64,000 nt of DNA from RYN-230 sp963782185 (GTDB taxonomy: Bacteria; Actinomycetota; Actinomycetes; Streptosporangiales; Streptosporangiaceae), in the NCBI GenBank assembly GCA_963782185.1, contig CAWAJB010000004.1:1-64000 (forward strand), read 5' to 3'. The position numbers and the translations under genes were made by a program. Below are positions 36,063 through 45,266 of this stretch, piece by piece (position 1 is the stretch's first letter; every line of letters begins with the position of its first letter). The notes under the pieces were generated by a model. The model did not search any database, was not told where the DNA came from, and saw nothing but the letters and a program-made list of their open reading frames with translations.

Positions 36063-36658
36063 TCAGGACAGGGCCAGGACGATGGCGTGCAGGGCCAGCC
36101 CCACGGCCGCCCCGACCACCGTGCCGTTGATACGGATGTACTGCAGATCGCGCCCGAGGAGCAGTTCCAGCTGGCTTGACGTCTCGGCGGCGTCCCACCG
36201 CTCGATGGTCCCGGTGACAAGCGGCGTTGCCCTCGTCGGCCATCCAGGCGGCCAGCCGGGGAACCAGGCGCGCCGAGCGGATCCGCTCGCCGAGAACGTC
36301 GGCGGTAAGGAAGTTCTCCTGCACGAACCGGCCGAGCGTGGCGGCAAACTGGTCCTTGCGCTCGACGATCAGCGCCGTATGAGGTATCGGCAGGCCCAGA
36401 GGGCGGCGGAAGAGGGCCGTGACCGCGAACCAGTCGGCAACGCCTCCGACCATGGAAGCCTCCGCGCCGGCCTGCACGTAGCCGAGCAGAACCCCGTCGG
36501 CACCGACCGCGGTCACGACCGCGAACAGAACCGTTACCCCCGCGAGGAGAGCGGTGGCCCGGCGCCGCGCGGCGGCTAGCTCACGGGCCCGCAGTGCTGG
36601 CGATTGCTGCCCGGGCGCGGGTACCCGCGAAGCGGACATCGGCGCGGCAGGTTCCATC
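36063..36658 (-). pseudogene. DUF445 membrane-protein gene with large internal deletion
   Basis: From the ATG at 36658, ~135 residues match the DUF445 N-terminus (LGYVQAGAEASMVGGVADWFAVTALFRRPLGLPIPHTALI, LVPRLAAWMADE). The sequence then jumps, out of frame, to the last ~55 residues of the family (GTIERWDAAETSSQLELLLG, RDLQYIRINGTVVGA). The middle ~230 residues of the usual ~420 are missing, with the join near 36,225. Confidence 0.82.
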
Positions 36659-36680
36659 TGGCAGCCCCCGGTCAGTCGGC

Positions 36681-37329
36681 TTATGTGCCGAGGTACTTGA
36701 GCACGGCCAGGACCCGCCGGTGATCGGTGCCGGTGGGCGGCAGGTCGAGTTTGGCGAAGATGTTCGTGACGTACTTCTCCACCGCACTCGGGCTGACCTT
36801 CAGCTCGCCGACGATACCCGCGTTGGAACGTCCCTCGGCCATGAGCCGCAGCACCTGCAGTTCCCGCGGGGTGAGGCGGCCGATCGGGTCGTCGCGGCGG
36901 CGGACCAGCAGCTGCGCGACGACCTCCGGGTCCAGGGCGGTGCCGCCGGCCGCCGGCCGCCACCCGGCGCACCGCGTCCAGGAAGTCGTCCACGTGCGCG
37001 ACGCGGTCCTTCAGCAGGTAGCCAACCGAACTCGTCGCGGCGGAGAGCAGGTCGGTGGCGTAGCTCTCCTCGACGTACTGGGACAGGACCAGCAGCGCGA
37101 CATCCGGGTACTGGCGCCGGATGACCAGCGCGGCCCGGATGCCCTCGTCGGTGTGCGTGGGCGGCATCCTGACGTCGATGACGGCGAGATCAGGCTGGTG
37201 CTCGGCCACCGCCCGGAGCAGTTGCCCCGCGTCCGGCACGGCGGTGACGACCTCGAAACCGCCACCGGTGAGCATCCTGCTCAGCCCGTCCCGGAGCAGC
37301 ACCGAGTCCTCGGCGATCACGATTCGCAT
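36681..37329 (-). pseudogene. NarL-family response regulator broken by a 7-bp tandem duplication
   Basis: The receiver domain is intact (MRIVIAEDSVLLRDGL; phosphoacceptor Asp in VIDVRMPP; SQYVE; LLKDRV). At 36945-36958 two copies of the 7-mer GGCCGGC (minus strand) stand in tandem. Removing one restores a perfect frame through the LuxR helix-turn-helix (LTPRELQVLRLMAEGRSN, KVSPSAVEKYVTNIF) to a TAA at 36681. As sequenced, the DNA-binding half is not translated. The gene overlaps the histidine-kinase remnant by 13 bp. Confidence 0.85.
36945..36958. repeat. 7-bp tandem duplication causing the frameshift
   Basis: GCCGGCC twice on the plus strand. This is replication-slippage-type damage inside the response-regulator gene. 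Confidence 0.75.
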
Positions 37330-37890
37330 GGCAGCTCCGCGACGATGACGGTCGGCCCGCCGGGCGGGCTGTCGATGGTCAGTGTGCCGTCCACCGCCGC
37401 GGCCCGATGCGCGAGGCCGCGCAGTCCGGTGCCAGCCTCAGCGCTGTCACTTTCCGCGGGAACGGCGCCGCCGGATCCGTCGTCGGTGACGGCTATCCGG
37501 AGAACGTCACCATGGCGCGTGACGGTCACCTCGGCCTGGTCGCCTGTGCGTGCTTGGCCACGTTGGTGAGCGCCTCGGAGACGATGAAGTACGCCACGGC
37601 CTCGACACTGGGCGAGGCGGGCCGGGGCGCATCCACGCGCAGCCGGACCGGCAGCGGGGCCCGCGCCGCGAGGCCGGACAGGGCCGCGTCCAGGCCCCGG
37701 TCGTCCAGCACGGCCGGATGCAGGCCGCGGATGAACTGGCGCATCTCAGACAGCGCCAGGACGGCCTCATCATGCGCATCGGCAATCGCCTGGAGCACCG
37801 GTTCCGGGGCGTCACCGAAGCGGGACCTGGCCATGCCGAGGTTCATGGCCAGTGAGACCAGCCGCTGCTGCGCGCCATCGTGCAGCCTCC
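37317..37890 (-). pseudogene. NarL-type sensor histidine kinase remnant
   Basis: Keeps HisKA_3 (LHDGAQQRLVSLAMNLGMA with the phosphoacceptor His) and the HATPase (SEALTNVAKHAQA, VTDDGSGG, GLRGLAHRAAAVDG), but the membrane sensor half upstream of LHDG is absent and a single-base loss near 37,527 shifts frame between the N box and the rest. It was the partner of the adjacent response regulator, and both are dead. Confidence 0.8.
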
Positions 37891-37976
37891 CTGGCTCTCC
37901 TTCGGCGGGGCCGGTCCGCGCCCCGCAGCATCCGCCCGCAGCGCGGGAGCCCGGGCGGCCAGTCCCCCCGCGCACC

Positions 37977-38468
37977 ATGATCACTGCCATGCGGCTCATG
38001 TACGCGGGTGCGGCCCTCGCTGCGCTCGGCATCCTCGCCGCCGCCGCCACGGTACCCGCCCTCAGGGCGGCGGTCAGGCAGCAGTACCCGGATGCCGGCT
38101 ACGGGGGGGTGCGCGCCGCGACGACCGGCGCTCTTACCGTCACGATCGTCGGGGGCCTGATCAGCGTCGGCGTGTGGCTGGCCGTGGCCAGGAGGACGAG
38201 GCGAGGGCGGCCCGGGGTGCGGATCGTGTCCACCGTCTTGTTCGTCGTCAACAGCCTGGGCGTCCTCAGCACCCACTCGCACGGCTTCCTGACCCCGGCG
38301 ACATGGACGACCGGCGCGGCCGAATGGGCCGTCGGCCTGATCGTCATCGTGTTCCTGTGGGACCGGCGGTCGACCGCCTATTTCGCCGAGTTGCAGCGGG
38401 CCCGGAAACAGGCGACCCCGCAGTGGCGTGGCACACCGCCGCCAGCGATGCCGCACCGCAGGCCCTGA
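37977..38468 (+). CDS. Small integral membrane protein, unknown
   Basis: About 163 residues with four hydrophobic segments (LMYAGAALAALGILAAAATV; TGALTVTIVGGLISVGVWLAV; IVSTVLFVVNSLGVLS; AAEWAVGLIVIVFLW) and basic loops. The family resembles small actinobacterial membrane proteins of unknown role. Starts at 37977 or 37989 are possible. It lies divergent from the broken kinase. Confidence 0.55.
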   Translation: MITAMRLMYAGAALAALGILAAAATVPALRAAVRQQYPDAGYGGVRAATTGALTVTIVGGLISVGVWLAVARRTRRGRPGVRIVSTVLFVVNSLGVLSTHSHGFLTPATWTTGAAEWAVGLIVIVFLWDRRSTAYFAELQRARKQATPQWRGTPPPAMPHRRP

Positions 38469-38496
38469 CCGCAGGCCCTGACCGCAGGCCCTGACC
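38458..38496. repeat. 13-bp tandem repeat, three copies
   Basis: Unit GCAGGCCCTGACC repeated three times, spanning the stop of the membrane-protein gene, then a partial copy. A slippage-prone minisatellite. Confidence 0.7.
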
Positions 38497-38601
38497 GCAC
38501 CGCAGGCCACGACGCATCCTTTACCGGGTGATACCGTGTACCGCGTTTATCAAAGCGTCATTATGCCGCCAATTTCCTCGTGAACCGGGCGTCAAGGCCA
38601 G

Positions 38602-39525
38602 ATGCATTCAGAGCACGGTCCAGGCGGGACGGACCCGCAGCCGGACGGCGGGCCCCCCGCGGACGAATCCAGCGTCGGCTCCGCTGCGGCGCGGATGATG
38701 CTGGGCAGCCAGCTCCGGCGGTTCCGTGAGGCGGCGGGGATCACCCCCGATGCCGCGGGATGGCACATCCGGTCGTCACGATCCAAGATCAGCCGCATGG
38801 AGAACGGGCGGGTCGGCTTCAAGGATCGCGACCTGCGGGACCTGCTCACGCTCTACGGCGTGACCGACCCGCAGGTCACCGGCGCGATGCTGGCCCTGAC
38901 CGGTCAGGCTCACACCCAGGAGTGGTGGGCGAAATTCGGCGATATCCTGCCCGCCTGGTTCGAGCCTTACCTGGGGCTGGAGGCGTCGGCTTCCCTCATT
39001 CGGTCCTTTGACCTGCAGTTCGTTCACGGCCTGTTCCAGACCGAGGCTTACGCCCGGGCCGTGACCGCGCTCGGCGGGCGGGGTGCCTCCCCGGACGAGT
39101 TCGGCCGGCGGGTGGCGGTGCGGCTGAAACGGCAGGAGCTGCTGACCGCGGCGAAGCCGCCCCGGGTGTGGTCGGTCATGGACGAGGCCGCGCTGCGCCG
39201 CCCGGTGGGCGGGGTGCCGGTGATGTGCGCCCAGCTCCGGTGGCTGGCCGAGGTGGCCCAGCTGCCCAACGTCACTCTGCAGGTCGTGCCGTTCGAGGCC
39301 GGCGGCCATGACGCCGCGGGGGGCTCGTTCACGATCCTGCGTTTCAGCGAGCGGGACGTCCCCGACGTGGTGTACATCGAGCAGCTCACCGGGGCCCTCT
39401 ACCTGGAGAAGCCGGCTGCCACCGACCATTATCTCGACATTATGAACCGGCTGAGCGCCACCTCGCTGGACCCCGGCCAGACCATCCTTTTCCTCGACCG
39501 CGTCCGCCGCGAGCTGCGGGCGTAG
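38602..39525 (+). CDS. XRE-family regulator with DUF5753-like C-terminus
   Basis: A 307-aa protein. The XRE helix-turn-helix covers residues ~35-90 (LGSQLRRFREAAGITPDAAGWHI, SKISRMENGR). The C-terminal ~180 residues match DUF5753 (EWWAKFGDILPAWFEPYLGLEASA, VHGLFQTEAYARAV, VTLQVVPFEAGGH, VVYIEQLTGALYLE). These proteins are abundant in Streptomyces-type genomes, usually beside a small DUF397 partner. None is seen here; a DUF574-type methyltransferase follows after 70 bp. Confidence 0.9.
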   Translation: MHSEHGPGGTDPQPDGGPPADESSVGSAAARMMLGSQLRRFREAAGITPDAAGWHIRSSRSKISRMENGRVGFKDRDLRDLLTLYGVTDPQVTGAMLALTGQAHTQEWWAKFGDILPAWFEPYLGLEASASLIRSFDLQFVHGLFQTEAYARAVTALGGRGASPDEFGRRVAVRLKRQELLTAAKPPRVWSVMDEAALRRPVGGVPVMCAQLRWLAEVAQLPNVTLQVVPFEAGGHDAAGGSFTILRFSERDVPDVVYIEQLTGALYLEKPAATDHYLDIMNRLSATSLDPGQTILFLDRVRRELRA

Positions 39526-39595
39526 ACGCAGCGACCTCAGGGACACACGCGCCCGGCCGCAGCGGCCGGGCACCTATCGGGAAGGGCACCAGCTG

Positions 39596-40429
39596 ATGAG
39601 CAGGCAGGACGTCTCCGCAGGCCGCCAGGGTAGTGACACCGTGGCCGCCGAGCCGGCGTCCTTCGACGTCACCCGCGCTCATCCGGCCCGGGTCTACGAC
39701 TACTGGCTCGGCGGTAAAGACAACTACAAAGCGGACCGGGAAGCAGCCCAGCAGGTCATCGAGGCCATCCCCAACATCCTGGCCGGGGTGCGGGCCAACC
39801 GGGCGTTCTTGCGCCGCGCGGTCCAGTACCTGGCCGGCGAGGCCGGCATCCGGCAGTTCCTGGACATCGGGACCGGCTTGCCGACCGCCGAGAACACACA
39901 CGAGGTGGCCCAGGCGATCGCGCCCGAGTCCAGCATCGTGTACGTGGACAACGACCCGATCGTGCTGGCCCACGCCCGGGCCCTGCTGACCAGCACCCCC
40001 GAGGGCGCCACCGCCTACGTGGACGCCGACGCCCGCGATACCGCCGCGATCCTCGACGCCGCAGCCGGGGTCCTCGACTTCAGCCAGCCCATCGCCGTCA
40101 TGTCGTTGCTGGTACTGCAGTACGTCCCGGATGAGGATCGTCCCCACGGGATCGTCTCCCGGCTGATGGACGCGGTGCCCTCGGGCAGCTACCTGACGAT
40201 CTCGGACACCACGACCGACATCGACACCGAGCGGGTCACCGACGGCACCGCCCGGCTCAACGCCCGGCTGGGCCCAGCCCAGTCCACGCTGCGTACCCGC
40301 GAGCAGATCGCGCGGTACTTCGACGGCCTGGAACGCGTCGAGCCCGGGATCGTGCCCCTGCCGCAGTGGCGGACGGTGCCCAACCCGCTCGTGATCCCCC
40401 TCTTCGCGGGCATGGGCCGCAAGGCCTGA
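39596..40429 (+). CDS. SAM-dependent methyltransferase of the DUF574 family
   Basis: A 277-aa protein with a GGGAAGGG site. Family hallmarks are ARVYDYWLGGKDNY, QFLDIGTGLPTAENTHEVAQ (motif I), VYVDNDPIVLAHARALL, and PIAVMSLLVLQYVPD. These actinobacterial enzymes bind SAM, but their substrates are largely unknown. Placement after an XRE-DUF5753-like gene is a recurrent pairing. A strong hairpin 20 bp after the stop ends the unit. Confidence 0.9.
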   Translation: MSRQDVSAGRQGSDTVAAEPASFDVTRAHPARVYDYWLGGKDNYKADREAAQQVIEAIPNILAGVRANRAFLRRAVQYLAGEAGIRQFLDIGTGLPTAENTHEVAQAIAPESSIVYVDNDPIVLAHARALLTSTPEGATAYVDADARDTAAILDAAAGVLDFSQPIAVMSLLVLQYVPDEDRPHGIVSRLMDAVPSGSYLTISDTTTDIDTERVTDGTARLNARLGPAQSTLRTREQIARYFDGLERVEPGIVPLPQWRTVPNPLVIPLFAGMGRKA

Positions 40430-40449
40430 CGCGCCGCCGTTGGCCGCCG

Positions 40450-40499
40450 TCAGCGCGGTGCGTTGTGGGTGTCATGGCAACCACAATGCACCGCGCTGA
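40450..40499. terminator. Strong hairpin after the methyltransferase
   Basis: A 19-bp stem with one mismatch (arms 40450-40468 and 40481-40499) and a 12-nt loop. No T tract follows, as usual for high-GC actinobacterial terminators. Confidence 0.65.
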
Positions 40500-40562
40500 T
40501 GATGCGGCGGGTGCGGCACCGGCCCGACTACCGCGCGGACCGCCCGGCTCGCGGCGCCGGCT

Positions 40563-41132
40563 ATGAAGGTGATCATGTCCACGCCCGACATCACGTTCGG
40601 TGTGCTCGACGGGACGCAGGCCGGCGCCCACGCGGACCAATTGCAGGCCCTGCACGCCGAGGTGCGGGCCGGCCCGCCGCGCGACCGGGACGCCGGCGCC
40701 GCGCGGTTCGCGGAGCGATTCCGGGTCCAGCGGCGCCAGCCGGGCTACGTGCTGGCCGTGGCCCGTCACGGCGAGTACCTCGTCGGGTACGCATCCGGTT
40801 TCCCGCTCCGGCCGTCCACCTCCTGGTGGCGGCACCTGACCACCGCCCTGCCGGAGGAGGTCACGGCCGAGCATCCCGGCCGCACGTTCGCACTCTGCGA
40901 GCTGCTGGTCCGCGCGCCCTGGCGGCGTCAGGGTATCGGCGCGGCCCTGCACGACCTGGTGCTGCGGGGCCGGCCGGAGGAGCGTGCCACGCTCACCGTC
41001 CCGCCCGCCGCCGCCCCGGCGCAGGCCGCGTTCCGGGCCTGGGGCTGGCGCAAGGTCGCCCGCACGCGGGAGGCCGGTCCCGGCTCATCCGTCTGCGACG
41101 TGCTCGTCCGCGCCCTTCCCGTGGCGGGCTGA
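40563..41132 (+). CDS. GNAT-family N-acetyltransferase
   Basis: A 189-aa protein with the GNAT core: beta-strand YLVGYASGFPL, motif A (ALCELLVRAPWRRQGIGAALHDLVL, with the RRQGIG acetyl-CoA loop) and a C-terminal FRAWGWRKVART. The substrate is unknown. The ATG at 40575 is a possible alternative start. A bidirectional terminator separates it from the convergent msr operon. Confidence 0.87.
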   Translation: MKVIMSTPDITFGVLDGTQAGAHADQLQALHAEVRAGPPRDRDAGAARFAERFRVQRRQPGYVLAVARHGEYLVGYASGFPLRPSTSWWRHLTTALPEEVTAEHPGRTFALCELLVRAPWRRQGIGAALHDLVLRGRPEERATLTVPPAAAPAQAAFRAWGWRKVARTREAGPGSSVCDVLVRALPVAG

Positions 41133-41150
41133 GCGCCTCAACGGACAAAA

Positions 41151-41193
41151 CGCAGGCCCGCCGGACGGGTTTCCCCGTCCCGGCGGGCCTGCG
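41151..41193. terminator. Bidirectional terminator between GNAT and msrA genes
   Basis: A GC-rich hairpin with outer arm CGCAGGCCCGCCGG and its complement, a short inner stem and a small T-containing loop. A-rich sequence precedes it on the left. It serves both convergent genes. Confidence 0.8.
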
Positions 41194-41223
41194 GTGTGCG
41201 GCTCGCGGGCCTGCGCCCGGTCG

Positions 41224-41745
41224 TTACTGGCTGACCGTGTCCGCGCGGTGCGGCAGCTTCCAGCCCGGCCGGGGGAAGTGGCAGGTGTAGCCGTTCGGGT
41301 ACTTCTCCAGGTAGTCCTGGTGCTCTGGCTCGGCCTCCCAGAACGGCCCGGCGGGCTCGACCTCGGTGACGACCCTGCCCGGCCACAGGCCTGAGGCGTC
41401 CACGTCGGCGATGGTGTCCTCGGCGACCCGCTTCTGCTCGTCGCTCGTGTAGTAGATCGCCGACCGGTAGCTGGCCCCGATGTCGTTGCCCTGCCGGTTA
41501 CGGGTCGTCGGGTCGTGGATCTGGAAGAAGAACTCCAGCAGGTCCCGGTAGGAGATCTGCTCCGGGTCGAAGGTGATCTCGATGGCCTCGGCGTGGTTGC
41601 CGTGGTTCCGGTAGGTCGCGTTGGGTACGTCGCCGCCGGTGTATCCGACCCGCGTCGAGATTACGCCGGGGCGCTTGCGGATCAGGTCCTGCATACCCCA
41701 GAAACAGCCCCCGGCCAGGATGGCCTTCTCGGGATTGGTGCTCAT
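41224..41745 (-). CDS. msrA: Peptide-methionine (S)-S-oxide reductase
   Basis: A 173-aa protein with catalytic Cys14 in GGCFWG, YTGG, NHAEAIEITFDP and EYPNGY-type motifs (here KYPNGY). It reduces Met-S-sulfoxide using thioredoxin. It is the second gene of an msrB-msrA operon (ATGA overlap). Confidence 0.95.
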   Translation of the reverse strand: MSTNPEKAILAGGCFWGMQDLIRKRPGVISTRVGYTGGDVPNATYRNHGNHAEAIEITFDPEQISYRDLLEFFFQIHDPTTRNRQGNDIGASYRSAIYYTSDEQKRVAEDTIADVDASGLWPGRVVTEVEPAGPFWEAEPEHQDYLEKYPNGYTCHFPRPGWKLPHRADTVSQ

Positions 41746-42215
41746 CGTGTTGCACTCCTCGTGTCGTCGGTGTGGTCGAACAGCGTGCGGTAGGCCCCGT
41801 AGCCTTCAGCCTCCAGGTCATCCACCGGGATGAACCGCAAGGCCGCGGAGTTGATGCAGTACCGCAGGCCGCCCTGGTCGGCGGGCCCGTCGCGGAACAC
41901 GTGGCCGAGATGGCTGTCCCCGTGGGCGGACCGGACCTCGGTCCGGATCATGCCGTGGCTGAAGTCCCGCTTCTTCACGACGTTGCCCGGCTCGATCGGC
42001 ACCGTGAAGCTCGGCCAGCCGGACCGGCTGTCGTACTTGTTCACCGACGCGAACAGTGGCTCCCCGGAGACGATGTCCACGTAGATGCCGGATTCGGAGT
42101 TGTCCCAGTACTCGTTGCGGAACGCGGGCTCGGTGCCCTTCTCCTGGGTGACCCGGTACTGGTCCGGCGTGAGCTTGGATATGGCCTGGGGGTCCTTCTG
42201 GTAGGTGTCGGACAC
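41742..42215 (-). CDS. msrB: Peptide-methionine (R)-S-oxide reductase
   Basis: A 157-aa protein with catalytic Cys120 in RYCINSAALRF, plus GWPSF and HLGHVF. The two CxxC zinc-binding pairs found in many MsrB are absent (YVDIVSG where YVCxxCG would be), placing it in the zinc-free group. It is first in the operon; a GGAG site precedes the ATG. Confidence 0.95.
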   Translation of the reverse strand: MSDTYQKDPQAISKLTPDQYRVTQEKGTEPAFRNEYWDNSESGIYVDIVSGEPLFASVNKYDSRSGWPSFTVPIEPGNVVKKRDFSHGMIRTEVRSAHGDSHLGHVFRDGPADQGGLRYCINSAALRFIPVDDLEAEGYGAYRTLFDHTDDTRSATR

Positions 42216-42415
42216 CTCAGCTCCTTCTCTTGCGGCCCCACTGGTGGCGGGGCACTACGTACAGCACAGCGTTCTGGAGGGCGGGCCTGTTCCCGCGGCC
42301 CGCGGGCTCACCCGGCCGGGGATCCGCCGGTGACCAGCGGCCGGGCGCCGCGATCGCCAGCGGCCGGCGGAAACGCGATTGCGTCCCGCGGGCCCATCGG
42401 GGAAGGTTGGGTCCC

Positions 42416-43156
42416 ATGCCGACACGCCTGGTTCATCTCGTGGCCGACGCCAACGATCCCGGCCGGCTGGCCCGGTTCTGGTCGGGCCTGCTGGGCTGGG
42501 AGATCGCCGACGAGACACCGGACGAGGTGGACGTGTGGCCGGCGGGCTACAGCTACCCCGATCCGGCCGCCGTGCCGGTGGTCTTCATCCCGGTGCCGGA
42601 GCAGAAGACGGGCAAGAACCGGGTGCACCTGGATCTGGCCAGCCACTCGGCGGCGCACCAGGCCGAGCTGGTCACCCGGGCCAGGGACCTGGGCGGCGCC
42701 CCGGTGGACATCGGCCAGGGTGACGTGCCCTGGGCCGTCATGGCCGACCCGGAAGGCAACGAGTTCTGCGTCCTGGAGCCGCGGGACATCTACCGCGACA
42801 CGGGCCCGGTCGCCGCGATCCTGACCGACTGCGCCGATCCGGCGGCACTGGCGCCGTTCTGGGCCGGCGCCGCGGGCTGGGAGATCACGCGCACCGAGGA
42901 TGACATCGTCGGGCTGCGGTCGCCCGCAGGCACCGGGCCCTACCTGGAGTTCCTCCGGGTCCCGGACCAGAAAAAGGTCAAGAACCGGCTCCATCCCGAC
43001 GTGGCCCCGTACCGGGGTGACGACCCGGCGGCCGAGGTGGCCCGGCTGCGTGCCGCGGGCGCGGCCCTCGCCGACGTGGGCCAGGGCGGCGAGGTGTCCT
43101 GGACGGTCCTGGCCGACCCCGAGGGTAACGAGTTCTGCGTGCTATCCCCGCGCTAG
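42416..43156 (+). CDS. VOC-family protein with two glyoxalase-like domains
   Basis: A 246-aa protein made of two related halves (residues ~1-125 and ~130-246). Each ends in the same signature, DPEGNEFCVLEP and DPEGNEFCVLSP, and holds HLDLASH or HPDVAPY metal-ligand-like motifs. Actinobacterial members act as bleomycin-resistance-like or glyoxalase-like proteins, with unknown substrates. The ATG at 42416 is chosen for the domain start. Confidence 0.85.
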   Translation: MPTRLVHLVADANDPGRLARFWSGLLGWEIADETPDEVDVWPAGYSYPDPAAVPVVFIPVPEQKTGKNRVHLDLASHSAAHQAELVTRARDLGGAPVDIGQGDVPWAVMADPEGNEFCVLEPRDIYRDTGPVAAILTDCADPAALAPFWAGAAGWEITRTEDDIVGLRSPAGTGPYLEFLRVPDQKKVKNRLHPDVAPYRGDDPAAEVARLRAAGAALADVGQGGEVSWTVLADPEGNEFCVLSPR

Positions 43157-43167
43157 CGCGGACAGGA

Positions 43168-43539
43168 TCAGGCCGAGACCAGGTCACAGACGAAGATGAG
43201 GGTCTCGCCCGGGGCGATTGAGCTGCCGGCCCCCCGCTCCCCGTAGGCCATGCCAGGCGGGATGATCAGCTGGCGGCGGCCGCCGACCTTCATGCCCTGA
43301 ACGCCCCGGTCCCAGCCGGCGATGACCTGCCCCACGCCCAGCTGGAACTGCAGCGGGGCGCCACGGTTCCAGCTGGCGTCGAACTCCTCGCCGGTGGAGT
43401 ACGCGACCCCGACGTAGTGCACCTCGACCGTGTCGCCCGCCTTCGCGACCGCACCGTCGCCTTCCCAGACGTCGGTGATCTCGAGGTCAGCCGGCGGCTC
43501 GCCGCCGGGGAAGTCGACCTCAGGCTTCTCAATGCTCAT
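43168..43539 (-). CDS. FKBP-type peptidyl-prolyl cis-trans isomerase
   Basis: A 123-aa single-domain cytosolic FKBP: VEVHYVGVAYSTGEEFDASW, FQLGVGQVIAGWDRGVQGMKVGGRR, IPPGMAYGERG, FVCDLVSA. All key pocket residues are present. The ATG at 43539 fits the family start. Confidence 0.93.
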   Translation of the reverse strand: MSIEKPEVDFPGGEPPADLEITDVWEGDGAVAKAGDTVEVHYVGVAYSTGEEFDASWNRGAPLQFQLGVGQVIAGWDRGVQGMKVGGRRQLIIPPGMAYGERGAGSSIAPGETLIFVCDLVSA

Positions 43540-43643
43540 GGTGGCGTCTCCATACGGAACGTGATGCGGTCGGCACAACGACAGCGCAGTCTACGTCAGG
43601 CCGCCCGGCCCCATGCACGGGCGCGGCCGGACCACCCACACCC

Positions 43644-43721
43644 AGCCGCTACATCCGCATGCACGGCACCGCCCGCGCCACCCTGTACGGCTACGGCCTG
43701 TGGGAGTTCGGCGTGTCCTGA
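43644..43721 (+). pseudogene. C-terminal remnant of an F5/8-type (discoidin) secreted protein
   Basis: About 25 codons ending at a TGA: RYIRMHGTARATLYGYGL then WEF and a short tail. This is the standard last strand of a coagulation-factor-5/8 C domain as found at the end of actinobacterial secreted glycan-binding proteins. Nothing upstream belongs to it. A truncated N-terminus of the same kind of secreted protein lies at 61476. Confidence 0.6.
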
Positions 43722-43753
43722 GCCTGGCACCCGGGCGTCCCGCCCGGCGGCGC

Positions 43754-45208
43754 TCAGCCGCCGGGCGGGACGATCACGCTGTCGCCGGTGGCGTAGGGGA
43801 TGAAGCTGCCGTGATGAGGGTTCGGATCCAGGGGCTTGCCGAGCGCCGGGAAGGCCCGCTGGGGGCAGGTGGTCCGGTCGCACACCTTGCACCCCGGGCC
43901 GATCGGGACCAGCGCGGACGGGCTGCCCAGGTCCAGTCCGTGGGAGTACACCAGCCGGTGCGCGTGCCGCAGGTCGCAGCCCAGGCCGACCGCGAACGTC
44001 TTGCCGAGCGTCCCGTAACCGCCGTAGCGCCGGGAGACCGTCCTGGCCACCCACAGGTAGCTGCGGCCGTCGGGCATCTGGGCCAGCTGGGTCTGGATCT
44101 CCCCCGGGTGCACGAAGGCCTCGTACACGTTCCACAGCGGGCAGGAGCCGCCGACCCGGGAGAAGTGGAAGCTGGTCGCCGACTGGCGCTTGGAGATATT
44201 GCCCGCCCGGTCGACCCGCACGAAGATGAACGGCACGCCGCGGGCCCCGGGACGCTGCAGGGTGCTCAGGCGGTGCGCGACGGTCTCGTAACCCACGTCG
44301 AACCGCCGCTGCAGCAGCGCTATGTCATAGCCTGCCGTCTCCGCGGCATCCAGGAAGGGCCGGTAGGGCAGGACCAGGGCGCCCGCGAAGTAGCTGGCCA
44401 GGCCGATCCGGCAGAGCATGCGGGCGTCGTCGCCGGACAGGTTGGCCTCGGTGACGATCTGGTCGATCTCCGTGGCCATCTCGACCGAGGCCAGGTGGGT
44501 GGCCAGCTGGAAGGCCCGCTGGCCCGAGTTGAGCAGCGGGGACAGCGACAGCACCCGGGCCCCGGGGTCGTAGCGCCGCTTGACGCCCTGGTCACGGTCG
44601 GGAAGGTCGGCCACCCGGATGCCGTGCCACCGGGCCAGCCGGTCGGTGATCCCGGCCTGGGGATTGCCAACCTTGAGCCCGGCCTGGGCGAAGATCCGCT
44701 CGGCCGCGAGGTCCAGCGCGGGAAAGTAGTTCCGCCGCGCGTAGAACAGCTCCTGCACCTCCTCCTGGGCCATGGGCGGCGGCACCGACATCGACCCCGG
44801 CTCACCCGCGTCGATGCGGGTCATGATCGTCTCGTTCACGTCACGCCCGTGCCGGTACCGGCGGTGCAGCTCGATGACGTACCGGCCGACGGCCGGCATG
44901 GTCGCCGCCAGCTCGCGGATCTCGGCCATCGAGATCTGCTCGCCGACCGACGGATCGGTCAGCACGTCACGCAGCTGCGCCACGAGCCGGTCGGCGTCCT
45001 CGGCCGAGAACTGCTGCAGGTCCGCGTCGAACACGCTGGCCAGCTTGAGCAGGACGGAGGCCGTCATGGGGCGCTGGCTGGACTCCAGCTGGTTGACGTA
45101 GCTCGGGGAAATGCCCAGCGCACTGGCCAGGGCGGCCTGCGTGAGACCGCGTTCCTCCCGGAAGCGGCGAAGCCGCACGCCCACACGGGCTTTGGTGACC
45201 ACAATCAC
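43754..45208 (-). CDS. XRE/ImmA-IrrE short-chain-fatty-acyl regulator (RamB-like)
   Basis: A 484-aa protein from a GTG at 45208. Residues ~5-65 form an XRE helix-turn-helix (RLRRFREERGLTQAALASALGISPSYVNQLES). The middle contains an IrrE/ImmA-like region (RAFQLATHLASVEMATEIDQIV). The C-terminus is the family's Cys-containing domain (GGSCPLWNVYEAF, GCKVCDRTTCPQRAFP), the short-chain-fatty-acyl sensor part. RamB-type proteins control acetate/propionate and gluconeogenic genes; its placement back to back with pckG fits that role. A 28-bp palindrome lies between them. Confidence 0.88.
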   Translation of the reverse strand: MIVVTKARVGVRLRRFREERGLTQAALASALGISPSYVNQLESSQRPMTASVLLKLASVFDADLQQFSAEDADRLVAQLRDVLTDPSVGEQISMAEIRELAATMPAVGRYVIELHRRYRHGRDVNETIMTRIDAGEPGSMSVPPPMAQEEVQELFYARRNYFPALDLAAERIFAQAGLKVGNPQAGITDRLARWHGIRVADLPDRDQGVKRRYDPGARVLSLSPLLNSGQRAFQLATHLASVEMATEIDQIVTEANLSGDDARMLCRIGLASYFAGALVLPYRPFLDAAETAGYDIALLQRRFDVGYETVAHRLSTLQRPGARGVPFIFVRVDRAGNISKRQSATSFHFSRVGGSCPLWNVYEAFVHPGEIQTQLAQMPDGRSYLWVARTVSRRYGGYGTLGKTFAVGLGCDLRHAHRLVYSHGLDLGSPSALVPIGPGCKVCDRTTCPQRAFPALGKPLDPNPHHGSFIPYATGDSVIVPPGG

Positions 45209-45266
45209 ACCCTGTCTGGAAAGCTTCGCACTCTGCAATGATCGTCGTCGCTGGGCTGCATTTCCC

